A stretch of DNA of 8,047 nt from Nitrosomonas sp. (GTDB taxonomy: Bacteria; Pseudomonadota; Gammaproteobacteria; Burkholderiales; Nitrosomonadaceae), in assembly GCA_003514765.1 (NCBI GenBank), contig DOOY01000291.1, positions 1-8,047 of the forward strand, written 5' to 3'. The translations under genes and the position numbers were made by a program. The notes under the pieces were generated by a model that was not told the origin of the DNA, did no database searches, and was given only the letters and a program-made list of their open reading frames with translations. Each line of letters starts with the position of its first letter. The stretch's first letter is position 1. Positions 1 through 5,806 of the stretch are shown piece by piece.

Positions 1-1
1 C

Positions 2-58
2 CGTTTTTTCAGTGATGCAGTAAATATGAGAGAACTGCTTGATGTTTACGAAATATAG
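2..58 (+). CDS. possible C-terminal end of an upstream gene (partial)
   Basis: The second forward frame is open from the window edge to a TAG at 56-58 and would encode 18 residues ending in RELLDVYEI. The composition is plausible for a protein C-terminus, but an open stretch this short can easily occur by chance, and I do not recognise the family. If real, the gene runs in the same direction as coxB and ends about 495 bases before it. No clear terminator hairpin follows the stop codon directly. Confidence 0.25.
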   Translation, partial: RFFSDAVNMRELLDVYEI

Positions 59-203
59 TGGAAAGACAGTGTTGATTAACAAGGTATGATTGGAGGGCTT
101 AGTAAGCGGGCTGTTGTTTATTTCTTTGGTTAAAGATTTTGGATGTGAATAAGCAGTCAGAAATGAGGACATTATAAAAGATCAAAGTAGAATTTTCATG
201 ATC

Positions 204-232
204 TGAACAAGGTTTTTTGCTCGGTATAAAAT
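204..232 (+). promoter_or_regulatory. weak sigma70-type promoter candidate for the cox cluster
   Basis: TGAACA at 204-209 (4 of 6 to TTGACA) is followed, after 17 bases, by TAAAAT at 227-232 (5 of 6 to TATAAT), inside a run reading TATAAAAT. This is the best-spaced pair I found upstream of coxB, but AT-rich DNA gives such matches often. If used, the transcript leader before coxB would be roughly 310 bases long. Confidence 0.2.
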
Positions 233-250
233 AAAAAATCCACTTTATAA

Positions 251-290
251 ACAGGGGAATATTGTTATAAAAATCATGATTTTCCCTTGT
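251..290. repeat. hairpin enclosing a 14-bp palindrome
   Basis: ACAGGGGAA (251-259) pairs with TTCCCTTGT (282-290): nine pairs including one G-U. A perfect palindrome AAAATCATGATTTT lies at 270-283 and partly overlaps the right arm. It could be a regulator site or an RNA hairpin. No T-run follows, so it is not an ordinary terminator for the + strand. Seen directly; function unknown. Confidence 0.4.
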
Positions 291-342
291 TAGAGGGGTT
301 GTGGCGTGCTAGAATTTCTTTTCAAATTTGTAGTATGTGAGC

Positions 343-378
343 GTTATCCTGAACTAAGAAATATAAGTCTCGGATAAC
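343..378. repeat. interrupted inverted repeat in the coxB leader
   Basis: GTTATCC (343-349) is complementary to GGATAAC (372-378). Inside, GA/TC and ACT/AGT can add five further pairs with single-base bulges, leaving a 10-base A/T loop. No T-tract follows. It may be a leader hairpin or a dyad operator; the role is not known. Confidence 0.4.
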
Positions 379-464
379 AATAAAATTCGGCCAAGTTAAA
401 GTAATTATCGTCGATTGTAGTGTGGTTATTTTTTTACAAGATGAGATTCTGGTACAGCACTTTC

Positions 465-493
465 GAGCGTTGACTGAGCAGAGAAACGCTCAG
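465..493 (+). promoter_or_regulatory. two mutually exclusive hairpins in the coxB leader
   Basis: GAGCGTT (465-471) can pair with AACGCTC (485-491), giving seven pairs and a 13-base loop. Alternatively CTGAGC (474-479) pairs with GCTCAG (488-493), giving six pairs and an 8-base loop. Both use 488-491, so only one can form at a time. The site lies 60 bases before the coxB start. The pairing is seen directly; a switching function is speculation. Confidence 0.35.
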
Positions 494-543
494 GTTTGTA
501 AAAAATGGCTTTGCCTGAAATCAACAATTAGTAATAATCATGT

Positions 544-549
544 GGGGGA
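544..549 (+). promoter_or_regulatory. ribosome binding site deciding the coxB start
   Basis: The purine run GGGGGA ends four bases before the ATG at 554. No comparable site precedes the in-frame GTG at 422. This supports ATG 554 as the start, as does the signal-peptide-like N-terminus that begins there. Confidence 0.6.
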
Positions 550-553
550 AAAT

Positions 554-1438
554 ATGAGAAGTAAATCAGTAGCAACCCTGGCGGGAGTGTCCGCTCTTGC
601 TTTGTATTCGAGCATGGCGGTGGGGTCTAAATACAACTTTCCCGAGCCGCAGAGTGTGATTGCGCAGGAAATTTATGATCAACATATTGTGTTGCTGTGG
701 ATTTGTCTGGCGATCTTCATTGCTGTGTTCGGTGTCATGTTTTATTCTGTTTTAAAGCATCGCAAATCATTGGGCTATAAAGCAGCTAATTTTCATCATA
801 GCACCACTGCTGAGGTAATCTGGACAATTATTCCATGTTTGATTCTTATTGTAATGGCTTGGCCGGCAACCAAAACTGTTATTGCGATGAAAGACACTTC
901 CAGCCCGGATATGACCATCAAAGCAACAGGTTATCAATGGATGTGGGGTTATGACTACCTGCAGGGTGAGGGCGAAGGCATCAGTTTTTACAGCAAATTA
1001 TCTACGCCAAGAGATCAGTTGTATAACAAGGCACCAAAAGGTGAGAACTATCTTCTGGAAGTAGATAATCATGTGGTTGTGCCGGTTGGTAAAAAGGTCC
1101 GTATGATCCTGACGGCAAATGATGTGATTCATGCTTGGTGGGTGCCCGCGTTGGGTGTCAAGCAGGATGCAATTCCCGGGTTCATTCGTGATTCATGGTT
1201 TACAGCGGATAAGCCAGGGATATACCGTGGGCAGTGTGCGGAATTGTGCGGTAAGGATCATGGATATATGCCGATCGTCGTGGAGGTTCTGGAAGAAGAA
1301 GCATATACTCAATGGGTTGCTGAAAAATTGGCTGGAACAGCGGATGCTGTAAATCTGGCTTCAGCGAATACTGATAAGGTAGCCGAAGTCAATGAGACGG
1401 TTGAGGCTGCTGATGAAGAAATTTCAGAAAATAATTAA
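554..1438 (+). CDS. coxB: cytochrome c oxidase subunit II
   Basis: This 294-residue protein is the CuA-bearing subunit of aa3 oxidase, which accepts electrons from cytochrome c at the periplasmic face and passes them to haem a in CoxA. An N-terminal signal-like segment (about 6-24) is followed by membrane helices at about 45-67 and 87-110 and a periplasmic cupredoxin domain. The aromatic electron-entry patch GYQWMWGYDY is at 126-135. The CuA ligands are all present: His193 (VIHAWW), Cys228, Glu230, Cys232, His236 and Met239 in CAELCGKDHGYMP. No CXXCH follows, so there is no fused cytochrome c domain; instead the last 30 or so residues form an acidic, low-complexity tail. ATG 554 is chosen over the GTG at 422 because a purine-rich site precedes it and the extra 44 residues lack family similarity. 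coxA follows after 13 bases. Confidence 0.97.
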   Translation: MRSKSVATLAGVSALALYSSMAVGSKYNFPEPQSVIAQEIYDQHIVLLWICLAIFIAVFGVMFYSVLKHRKSLGYKAANFHHSTTAEVIWTIIPCLILIVMAWPATKTVIAMKDTSSPDMTIKATGYQWMWGYDYLQGEGEGISFYSKLSTPRDQLYNKAPKGENYLLEVDNHVVVPVGKKVRMILTANDVIHAWWVPALGVKQDAIPGFIRDSWFTADKPGIYRGQCAELCGKDHGYMPIVVEVLEEEAYTQWVAEKLAGTADAVNLASANTDKVAEVNETVEAADEEISENN

Positions 1439-1451
1439 GAGGAGATAACTT

Positions 1452-3038
1452 ATGGCAGCAGTACATGGTGATGTGCATGGTCACGGTCACGATGACCACC
1501 ATCCAACTGGCATAATGCGCTGGATTACAACAACCAATCACAAAGATATTGGAACAATGTATTTGTGGTTCAGCTTGGCGATGTTTTTTACCGGTGGTTT
1601 TTTGGCAATGGGAATCCGGGCGGAATTGTTTCAGCCGGGTATCCAGATTTTAGAGCCTGAACTTTTTAATGCATTTACAACTTTACATGGCTTGATTATG
1701 GTGTTTGGCGCCATTATGCCCGCATTTGTAGGTTTTGCTAACTGGCAGGTGCCGATGATGATTGGTGCGCCGGATATGGCGTTTGCGCGCATGAATAACT
1801 GGAGTTTCTGGTTATTGCCCGTGGCGGCGTCATTACTGATTGCTTCCTTCTTCGTTCCGGGTGGAGCGGCTGCAGGTGGTTGGACGTTCTATCCACCGCT
1901 GTCTACGCAAGGTGGCTTAGGAGTTGATATGATGATTTTTGCAATCCATATTCTGGGCGCTTCTTCGATAATGGGTTCAATCAATATCATCACCACCATT
2001 TTGAATATGCGCGCACCGGGCATGACCCTGATGAAAATGCCTATGTTTGTTTGGACCTGGTTGATTACCGCGTATTTGCTGGTCTTGGTAATGCCTGTGC
2101 TTGCGGGCGTGGTGACCATGTTGCTGACAGATCGTCATTTTGGTACAAGCTTCTTTAATGCAGCTGGTGGTGGTGATCCCGTAATGTTCCAGCATATTTT
2201 CTGGTTCTTCGGACATCCTGAAGTCTATATCATGATCTTGCCGGCTTTTGGTATCGTCTCTGAGATTATTCCTACGTTTTCACGTAAACCACTGTTTGGT
2301 TATGCATCCATGGTTTATGCGACAGCTTCGATTGCAATTTTGTCCTGTGTAGTTTGGGCGCATCACATGTTTACATCAGGGATGCCAACAGTAGGTCAGT
2401 TGTTCTTCATGTATGCGACAATGTTAATCGCAGTACCGACGGCGGTGAAGGTGTTTAACTGGACTGCTACAATGTGGCGCGGTTCGATGACATTTGAAAC
2501 ACCGATGCTGTTTGCAATTGGTTTTATTTTTCTGTTCGTGATCGGCGGTTTTAGTGGTGTGATTTGTGCGATTGTGCCAATCGATATTCAAGTACAAGAT
2601 ACCTATTATGTAATTGCGCATTTTCATTACGTGCTGGTGTCTGGTGCGCTATTTTCATTGTTTGCAGGTGCCTATTACTGGCTTCCAAAATGGACAGGTC
2701 ATATGTATGACGAAACACTGGGTAAATGGCACTTCTGGTTATCCATGATCTTCTTTAACGTCACATTCTTTGTTCAGCATTTCTTAGGCTTGGCAGGAAT
2801 GCCGCGCAGAATCCCTGATTATGCGCTGCAGTTTGCTGATTTCAACATGGTTTCAAGTCTCGGTGCCTTTGGTTTTGGATTAAGCCAGCTATTGTTCGTC
2901 TATATTGTAATCAAATGCATACGTAATAAAGAACCAGCTCCTGAGAAACCTTGGGATGGTGCGGCGACACTGGAATGGACCCATTTGCCAACACCGGCTC
3001 CATACCATAGTTTCGAGAAGCCACCAGTCGTTCAATAA
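1452..3038 (+). CDS. coxA: cytochrome c oxidase subunit I
   Basis: This is the 528-residue catalytic subunit, which reduces O2 to water at the haem a3/CuB centre and pumps protons across the inner membrane; twelve helices are expected. Haem a ligands are His79 (TTLHG) and His392, and the haem a3 ligand is His390 (IAHFHYV). CuB ligands are His255, His304 and His305, with Tyr259 of GHPEVY placed for the His-Tyr crosslink. D-channel residues Asp108 and Asn115/Asn116 ([11 protein letters not shown]) and Glu257, plus K-channel Lys333 ([10 protein letters not shown]), place it in the A1 group. MPRRIPDY is at 450-457. The cytoplasmic N-terminus is rich in histidine (six within residues 5-17). A clear GAGGAG site lies just before ATG 1452, 13 bases after coxB. 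The length is normal for the family and nothing is missing. Confidence 0.98.
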   Translation: MAAVHGDVHGHGHDDHHPTGIMRWITTTNHKDIGTMYLWFSLAMFFTGGFLAMGIRAELFQPGIQILEPELFNAFTTLHGLIMVFGAIMPAFVGFANWQVPMMIGAPDMAFARMNNWSFWLLPVAASLLIASFFVPGGAAAGGWTFYPPLSTQGGLGVDMMIFAIHILGASSIMGSINIITTILNMRAPGMTLMKMPMFVWTWLITAYLLVLVMPVLAGVVTMLLTDRHFGTSFFNAAGGGDPVMFQHIFWFFGHPEVYIMILPAFGIVSEIIPTFSRKPLFGYASMVYATASIAILSCVVWAHHMFTSGMPTVGQLFFMYATMLIAVPTAVKVFNWTATMWRGSMTFETPMLFAIGFIFLFVIGGFSGVICAIVPIDIQVQDTYYVIAHFHYVLVSGALFSLFAGAYYWLPKWTGHMYDETLGKWHFWLSMIFFNVTFFVQHFLGLAGMPRRIPDYALQFADFNMVSSLGAFGFGLSQLLFVYIVIKCIRNKEPAPEKPWDGAATLEWTHLPTPAPYHSFEKPPVVQ

Positions 3039-3053
3039 AACGGAAGAGATAGT

Positions 3054-3161
3054 ATGTCAGATGAAACAGATTTGAAACGCAAGAAACTGAAGACAGCAAT
3101 GGTTTTATTAATTATAGTTATTGCGATTTATATTGGCGCATTCTTTTATCAAGATGTTTAG
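3054..3161 (+). CDS. small membrane peptide after coxA (cytochrome oxidase small assembly protein type)
   Basis: A 35-residue ORF starts at ATG 3054 with a GGAAGAGA ribosome site at 3042-3049, 15 bases after the coxA stop. It has a charged N-terminus (DETDLKRKKLK, 3-13) and one hydrophobic helix (about 15-32), so a single-pass inner-membrane peptide with the basic end inside is expected. Betaproteobacterial cox clusters commonly carry a tiny membrane peptide between coxA and ctaG, annotated as a cytochrome oxidase small assembly protein; position, size and layout match. A role in CoxA maturation or stability is inferred from that context, as the peptide has no catalytic motif. Confidence 0.75.
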   Translation: MSDETDLKRKKLKTAMVLLIIVIAIYIGAFFYQDV

Positions 3162-3205
3162 CTATTTAGCATAGATAGAAATGTGCAACACTAGGCTGAT
3201 AGTCT

Positions 3206-3216
3206 TTACAGTGTAA
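3206..3216. repeat. odd palindrome TTACAGTGTAA upstream of ctaG
   Basis: TTACA-G-TGTAA is a perfect dyad in the 111-base gap between the small peptide gene and ctaG, about 57 bases before the ctaG start. It overlaps a 16-base segment (3210-3225) that recurs with one mismatch at 4981-4996. It could be a protein binding site. No good promoter could be paired with it. Confidence 0.3.
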
Positions 3217-3258
3217 GTGGTTTATAGTCTGTGGATTTCGACTGTAGCGATTATTAAT

Positions 3259-3264
3259 AGGTGA
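3259..3264 (+). promoter_or_regulatory. ribosome binding site deciding the ctaG start
   Basis: AGGTGA lies 8 bases before ATG 3273. The GTG that could serve as an earlier in-frame start (3261) is part of this site, so the ATG is the better start. Confidence 0.65.
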
Positions 3265-3272
3265 AAAGTAAA

Positions 3273-3824
3273 ATGGTTAGCGAAAAAAAGACTTTAAACA
3301 ATCTGACAATGATGAAGAAGTTGTTGATCTTCTCAGTTGTTATGTTTGTATTTGGTTACGCGATGGTGCCATTCTACGAAAAATTCTGTGAGGTAACGGG
3401 TATTAATAATCTGCTGCAGCCGGATAAGCTGGTAAAAGATATGGAGGTTGATACGGAACGCTGGGTGACCATTGAATTTGATGCTAATACAAGGGGACTA
3501 CCTTGGGATTTCAAACCAATGCAGCGCAGCGTTCGTATCCATCCGGGAGAACCAGTGGAAGTGATGTATGAAATAACCAATAACTCGAATCGTGAAATTA
3601 ACGGACAGGCTATACCGAGTTATAGTCCACGTTTTTTAGATAAGCATCTGCGAAAATTCGAATGTTTTTGCTTTACGAAGCAGGTATTAAAGCCAAATGA
3701 AGTCAGGCAGATGCCGGTACAATTTGTAATTGAGCCCAGTCTACCTCAAGAACTTCATACGGTAACAATTTCATATACATTTTTTGAACTGCTTGCCGGG
3801 ACACCTGCAATCAGTGAAAAATAG
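3273..3824 (+). CDS. ctaG: cytochrome c oxidase assembly protein CtaG/Cox11 (CuB copper chaperone)
   Basis: This 183-residue protein belongs to the Cox11/CtaG family, which delivers copper to the CuB site of subunit I. A short cytoplasmic N-terminus precedes one membrane helix (about 14-33) and a periplasmic immunoglobulin-like domain. The copper-binding CFCF motif is at 131-134 (Cys131, Cys133), and the conserved membrane-proximal cysteine is Cys39 in FCEVTG. Other family marks are LPWDFKPMQ near 76-84 and VQFVIEPSLP near 149-158. The segment before CFCF reads HLRKFE, where many relatives have a YF(N/K)K-type sequence, a modest variation. It starts 111 bases after the small peptide gene, an unusually wide gap within this cluster that could hold regulation. 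The next gene begins 10 bases after the stop. Confidence 0.96.
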   Translation: MVSEKKTLNNLTMMKKLLIFSVVMFVFGYAMVPFYEKFCEVTGINNLLQPDKLVKDMEVDTERWVTIEFDANTRGLPWDFKPMQRSVRIHPGEPVEVMYEITNNSNREINGQAIPSYSPRFLDKHLRKFECFCFTKQVLKPNEVRQMPVQFVIEPSLPQELHTVTISYTFFELLAGTPAISEK

Positions 3825-3834
3825 GGATTTTGAA

Positions 3835-4041
3835 ATGGGTAAAAATGGAAAAACTCCGGCAACAACTATCATTCAAGTAGCTAAGGCAGTTATGTCAGCC
3901 TTTATAGGTATTCGAAAAAAAAGTGATCTTGAAAATGATGCCGCGAACTTGAAACCAGCGCAGGTGATTATTGGAGGACTTGTCGGTGCAATGCTTTTTG
4001 TAGTCAGTATTTTGTTACTTGTCAAAATAATTGTTAACTAG
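3835..4041 (+). CDS. DUF2970-type small membrane protein
   Basis: This 68-residue protein has an amphipathic N-terminal half containing VAKAVMSAFIGIRKKSDLE (residues 15-33) and a single C-terminal helix (about 44-66). The pattern of a Phe-Gly/Ile-Gly-Ile-Arg-Lys turn, an acidic stretch, and NLKPAQVIIGGLV before the helix matches the DUF2970 family, which sits between ctaG and coxC in betaproteobacteria. Its function is unknown; a part in oxidase assembly or as a small accessory subunit is inferred only from context. ATG 3835 is chosen because it lies after the ctaG stop with an AGGG element nearby; an in-frame ATG at 3784 would overlap ctaG by about 40 bases without a ribosome site. Confidence 0.85.
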   Translation: MGKNGKTPATTIIQVAKAVMSAFIGIRKKSDLENDAANLKPAQVIIGGLVGAMLFVVSILLLVKIIVN

Positions 4042-4071
4042 AATTGAAATATAATAAGTAGGAGGATAAGA

Positions 4072-4929
4072 ATGAGTCAGGAATCGGGTCACTATTATGT
4101 ACCAGCCCCGTCGACATATCCGATTATCGGATCATCAGCGTTGCTGTTCTTGGGTTTTGGTGCGGCATTATCAATGAATAGAATTGAACTTGGCTACGGT
4201 ATGCTGGCCATTGGTTTTGCAATTTTATTCTATATGTGTTTTCGCTGGTTCGGTACAGTAGCAGCAGAAAGTGAAAGTGGTAAATATGGCATGGATGTGG
4301 ATAAATCATTTCGCTGGGGAATGACATGGTTCATATTTTCAGAAGTCATGTTTTTTGCAGCTTTTTTCGGCGCACTGTTCTACATGCGTAACCTCTCAAT
4401 ACCCTGGCTGGCGGAAGAAAGTGAGGTTCTGGGGCAGGCTTTCTGGGGTGCTTATGAAGGTGGCTGGCCTACAACGGGACCCGGAGAGTTTGAAGAATAC
4501 ACTGCAATGGGCCCATGGGGGTTGCCTGCGATCAATACACTGATATTGTTAACTTCAGGTGTCACGATTACTTATGCGCACTGGGCGTTGAAGGAAAATC
4601 GTCGTGATGCGCTGAAAAAATGGATGCTGGCAACCATTTTCCTTGGCGCATTGTTTCTGGGCTTGCAAGGTTACGAATATGTGCATGCCTATCAAGATTT
4701 GAACCTGAAACTGGATACCGGTGCATATGGTTCAACCTTCTTCATGCTGACAGGTTTTCATGGATTCCATGTAACACTGGGCACGATCATGCTAATCGTA
4801 ATTTATTTCCGTTGTGCAGCAGGGCATTTTACGCCAGAGAAACACTTTGGGTTTGAAGGCGTCGCTTGGTATTGGCACTTTGTTGACGTGGTTTGGTTGG
4901 GTCTTTTTATTTTCGTATACTTGTTATAA
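4072..4929 (+). CDS. coxC: cytochrome c oxidase subunit III
   Basis: This 285-residue, seven-helix subunit of aa3 oxidase has no metal centre; in the family it stabilises the active site and supports proton uptake into the D-channel. Family marks include the helix-III glutamate Glu91 in FSEVMFFAAFFGA, GPWGLPAINTLILLTSG (147-163), GLQGYEY (197-203), FFMLTGFHGFHVTLG (223-237) and the C-terminal WYWHFVDVVWLGLF (266-279). The N-terminus (HYYVPAPSTYPIIGS) is typical of proteobacterial CoxC. The AGGAGG site at 4060-4065, six bases before ATG, is the strongest ribosome site in the cluster. It is the last structural gene; a 166-base gap with a large inverted repeat follows. Confidence 0.97.
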   Translation: MSQESGHYYVPAPSTYPIIGSSALLFLGFGAALSMNRIELGYGMLAIGFAILFYMCFRWFGTVAAESESGKYGMDVDKSFRWGMTWFIFSEVMFFAAFFGALFYMRNLSIPWLAEESEVLGQAFWGAYEGGWPTTGPGEFEEYTAMGPWGLPAINTLILLTSGVTITYAHWALKENRRDALKKWMLATIFLGALFLGLQGYEYVHAYQDLNLKLDTGAYGSTFFMLTGFHGFHVTLGTIMLIVIYFRCAAGHFTPEKHFGFEGVAWYWHFVDVVWLGLFIFVYLL

Positions 4930-4943
4930 CGAAATAAAAAGTG

Positions 4944-4955
4944 TTCTTATAAGAA
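4944..4955. repeat. 12-bp perfect palindrome
   Basis: TTCTTATAAGAA is a perfect dyad beginning 15 bases after the coxC stop. It shares two bases with the left arm of the larger inverted repeat at 4954-5032. It could be an operator or an incidental AT-rich palindrome. Confidence 0.4.
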
Positions 4956-5038
4956 AGATTCCGGCTTTTACATTGCAGCAAGTGCAAGTGGTTTATCATT
5001 TGATACTGACTCGAGTAAAAGACGGAATCTTTTGTTTT
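4954..5038 (+). terminator. candidate intercistronic terminator or processing hairpin (18-bp arms)
   Basis: AAAGATTCCGGCTTTTAC (4954-4971) and GTAAAAGACGGAATCTTT (5015-5032) are complementary at 17 of 18 positions (one G-A mismatch). They are separated by 43 bases that hold a small inner hairpin TTGCA-gcaag-TGCAA (4973-4987). A TTTTGTTTT tract overlaps and follows the right arm, as in an intrinsic terminator. The loop is much longer than in ordinary terminators, so partial termination, an mRNA 3'-end stabiliser, or a degenerate mobile palindromic element are all possible. The position between the structural subunits and the assembly genes suits differential expression. Confidence 0.4.
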
Positions 5039-5054
5039 AAAAAGTGCAATCACA

Positions 5055-5099
5055 ATGAATAATACTCTGGCTACAGCAAAAAACAGCAACGTATTATGA
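5055..5099 (+). CDS. possible 14-codon leader ORF coupled to SURF1
   Basis: ATG 5055 opens a 14-codon frame (MNNTLATAKNSNVL) whose TGA overlaps the SURF1 ATG in an ATGA arrangement. SURF1 lacks a visible ribosome site and its frame is blocked upstream by a TAA at 5060-5062, so translation could be coupled from this small ORF. Its own ribosome site is weak, and so short an ORF may be chance. Confidence 0.25.
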   Translation: MNNTLATAKNSNVL

Positions 5100-5806
5100 C
5101 TTTGGCAGGTTTTCAATTTAAGCCTAAGTTATGGGCTGTAGCGGTTACTATCTGTATGGTATGGGTTTTTCTGGAGCTGGGTAAGTGGCAATTGTCACGT
5201 GCAGATCAAAGGAATTCCCGTCAGGAACAGCTTGAACAATTGTCGCGCGAACCTGTGGTGACTGTCCCGGGCAGTTTGATTAAATTAGAAGATTTTCTGT
5301 ATCGACAAGTCGAGGCGAGAGGAAGATACCGGCCTGAATATACGGTTTTTCTGGATAATAAGACTTATAAGGGCCGTGCAGGTTATCACGTACTCACGCC
5401 GTTGCAAATCGCTCATAGTGATTTGCATGTCATCATTAACAGAGGTTGGGTGCCGGTTGGTTATGATCGGTCTATTCTTCCTGAAATACCGACTGTTACT
5501 GACGAAACGCTTGTTATGGGTACCGTTGTTTCCCCTGAATTAAAAATGCTTGAATTATCAGATCATGCGGCATCAGGAACCGTGTGGGATAGCTTTAATT
5601 TAGAACGTTATAGCGAAATGACGAATTTTAACCTGCAGCCGATTATGATTTTACAGAACAGTAAGGCAGAAGACGGTTTGATTCGTGATTGGGTTAGGCC
5701 GGATTCAGGTGCCTCAAAGAATATAGGATATGCAATTCAATGGTTTACCCTTGCTATAACAACAATCATTATTTTCCTGGTGTTGAATGTCAAACGAAGT
5801 AAATAA
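5096..5806 (+). CDS. SURF1 family cytochrome oxidase biogenesis protein
   Basis: This 236-residue inner-membrane protein belongs to the SURF1/Shy1 family, which assists haem a insertion into subunit I. It has the family's two-helix layout: helix one about 12-29, helix two about 210-231, with a periplasmic domain between. Motifs in order are LELGKWQLSRADQ (26-38), GRYRPEYTVFLDN (76-88), GRAGYHVLTPL (93-103), INRGWVPVGYDR (114-125) and GYAIQWFTLAI (211-221). ATG 5096 is the only sensible start, because a stop lies in frame at 5060 and the first helix begins soon after. There is no clear ribosome site; coupling to a short ORF (5055-5099) is possible. The end overlaps the next gene by 20 bases, indicating co-translation. 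Confidence 0.95.
   Translation: MTLAGFQFKPKLWAVAVTICMVWVFLELGKWQLSRADQRNSRQEQLEQLSREPVVTVPGSLIKLEDFLYRQVEARGRYRPEYTVFLDNKTYKGRAGYHVLTPLQIAHSDLHVIINRGWVPVGYDRSILPEIPTVTDETLVMGTVVSPELKMLELSDHAASGTVWDSFNLERYSEMTNFNLQPIMILQNSKAEDGLIRDWVRPDSGASKNIGYAIQWFTLAITTIIIFLVLNVKRSK

Larger units (their letters stand above)
59..553. other. coxB upstream region and leader, no gene seen
   Basis: About 495 bases hold no convincing gene on either strand. The DNA is AT-rich, particularly 170-290. It contains a 14-bp palindrome at 270-283 inside a larger hairpin (251-290), an interrupted inverted repeat at 343-378, and two overlapping hairpins at 465-493. The frame of coxB is open back to 353, with a GTG at 422, but the added residues look nothing like a CoxB N-terminus. 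This stretch most likely contains the cox promoter and a long 5' untranslated leader. I see no tRNA or known riboswitch. Confidence 0.6.

Noticed and set aside
470..500. TTGACT at 470-475 as a coxB promoter -35 box
   Set aside because: No acceptable -10 box lies at 16-18 bases; the nearest T/A-rich hexamers are too far away or match poorly.
422..553. N-terminal extension of CoxB from GTG 422
   Set aside because: The extra 44 residues show no signal-peptide or CoxB character and the GTG lacks a good ribosome site. ATG 554 has both a purine-rich site and a proper N-terminus.
1889..2627. Several - strand ORFs inside coxA
   Set aside because: They are antisense shadows of a highly conserved gene with no ribosome sites or protein-like features.
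3261..3272. GTG 3261 as the ctaG start
   Set aside because: This GTG is part of the AGGTGA ribosome site that serves ATG 3273.
3784..3834. Earlier ATG start of the DUF2970 gene overlapping ctaG
   Set aside because: It would add 17 residues unlike the family and has no ribosome site; ATG 3835 fits the spacing and family length.
4814..5062. 82-codon + strand ORF overlapping the coxC end
   Set aside because: About half lies out of frame inside coxC, and the remainder translates the inverted repeat; there is no family resemblance.
4907..5116. 69-codon - strand ORF across the coxC-SURF1 gap
   Set aside because: It overlaps the ends of coxC and SURF1 and both repeat arms, and its product shows no recognisable pattern beyond AT-rich translation.
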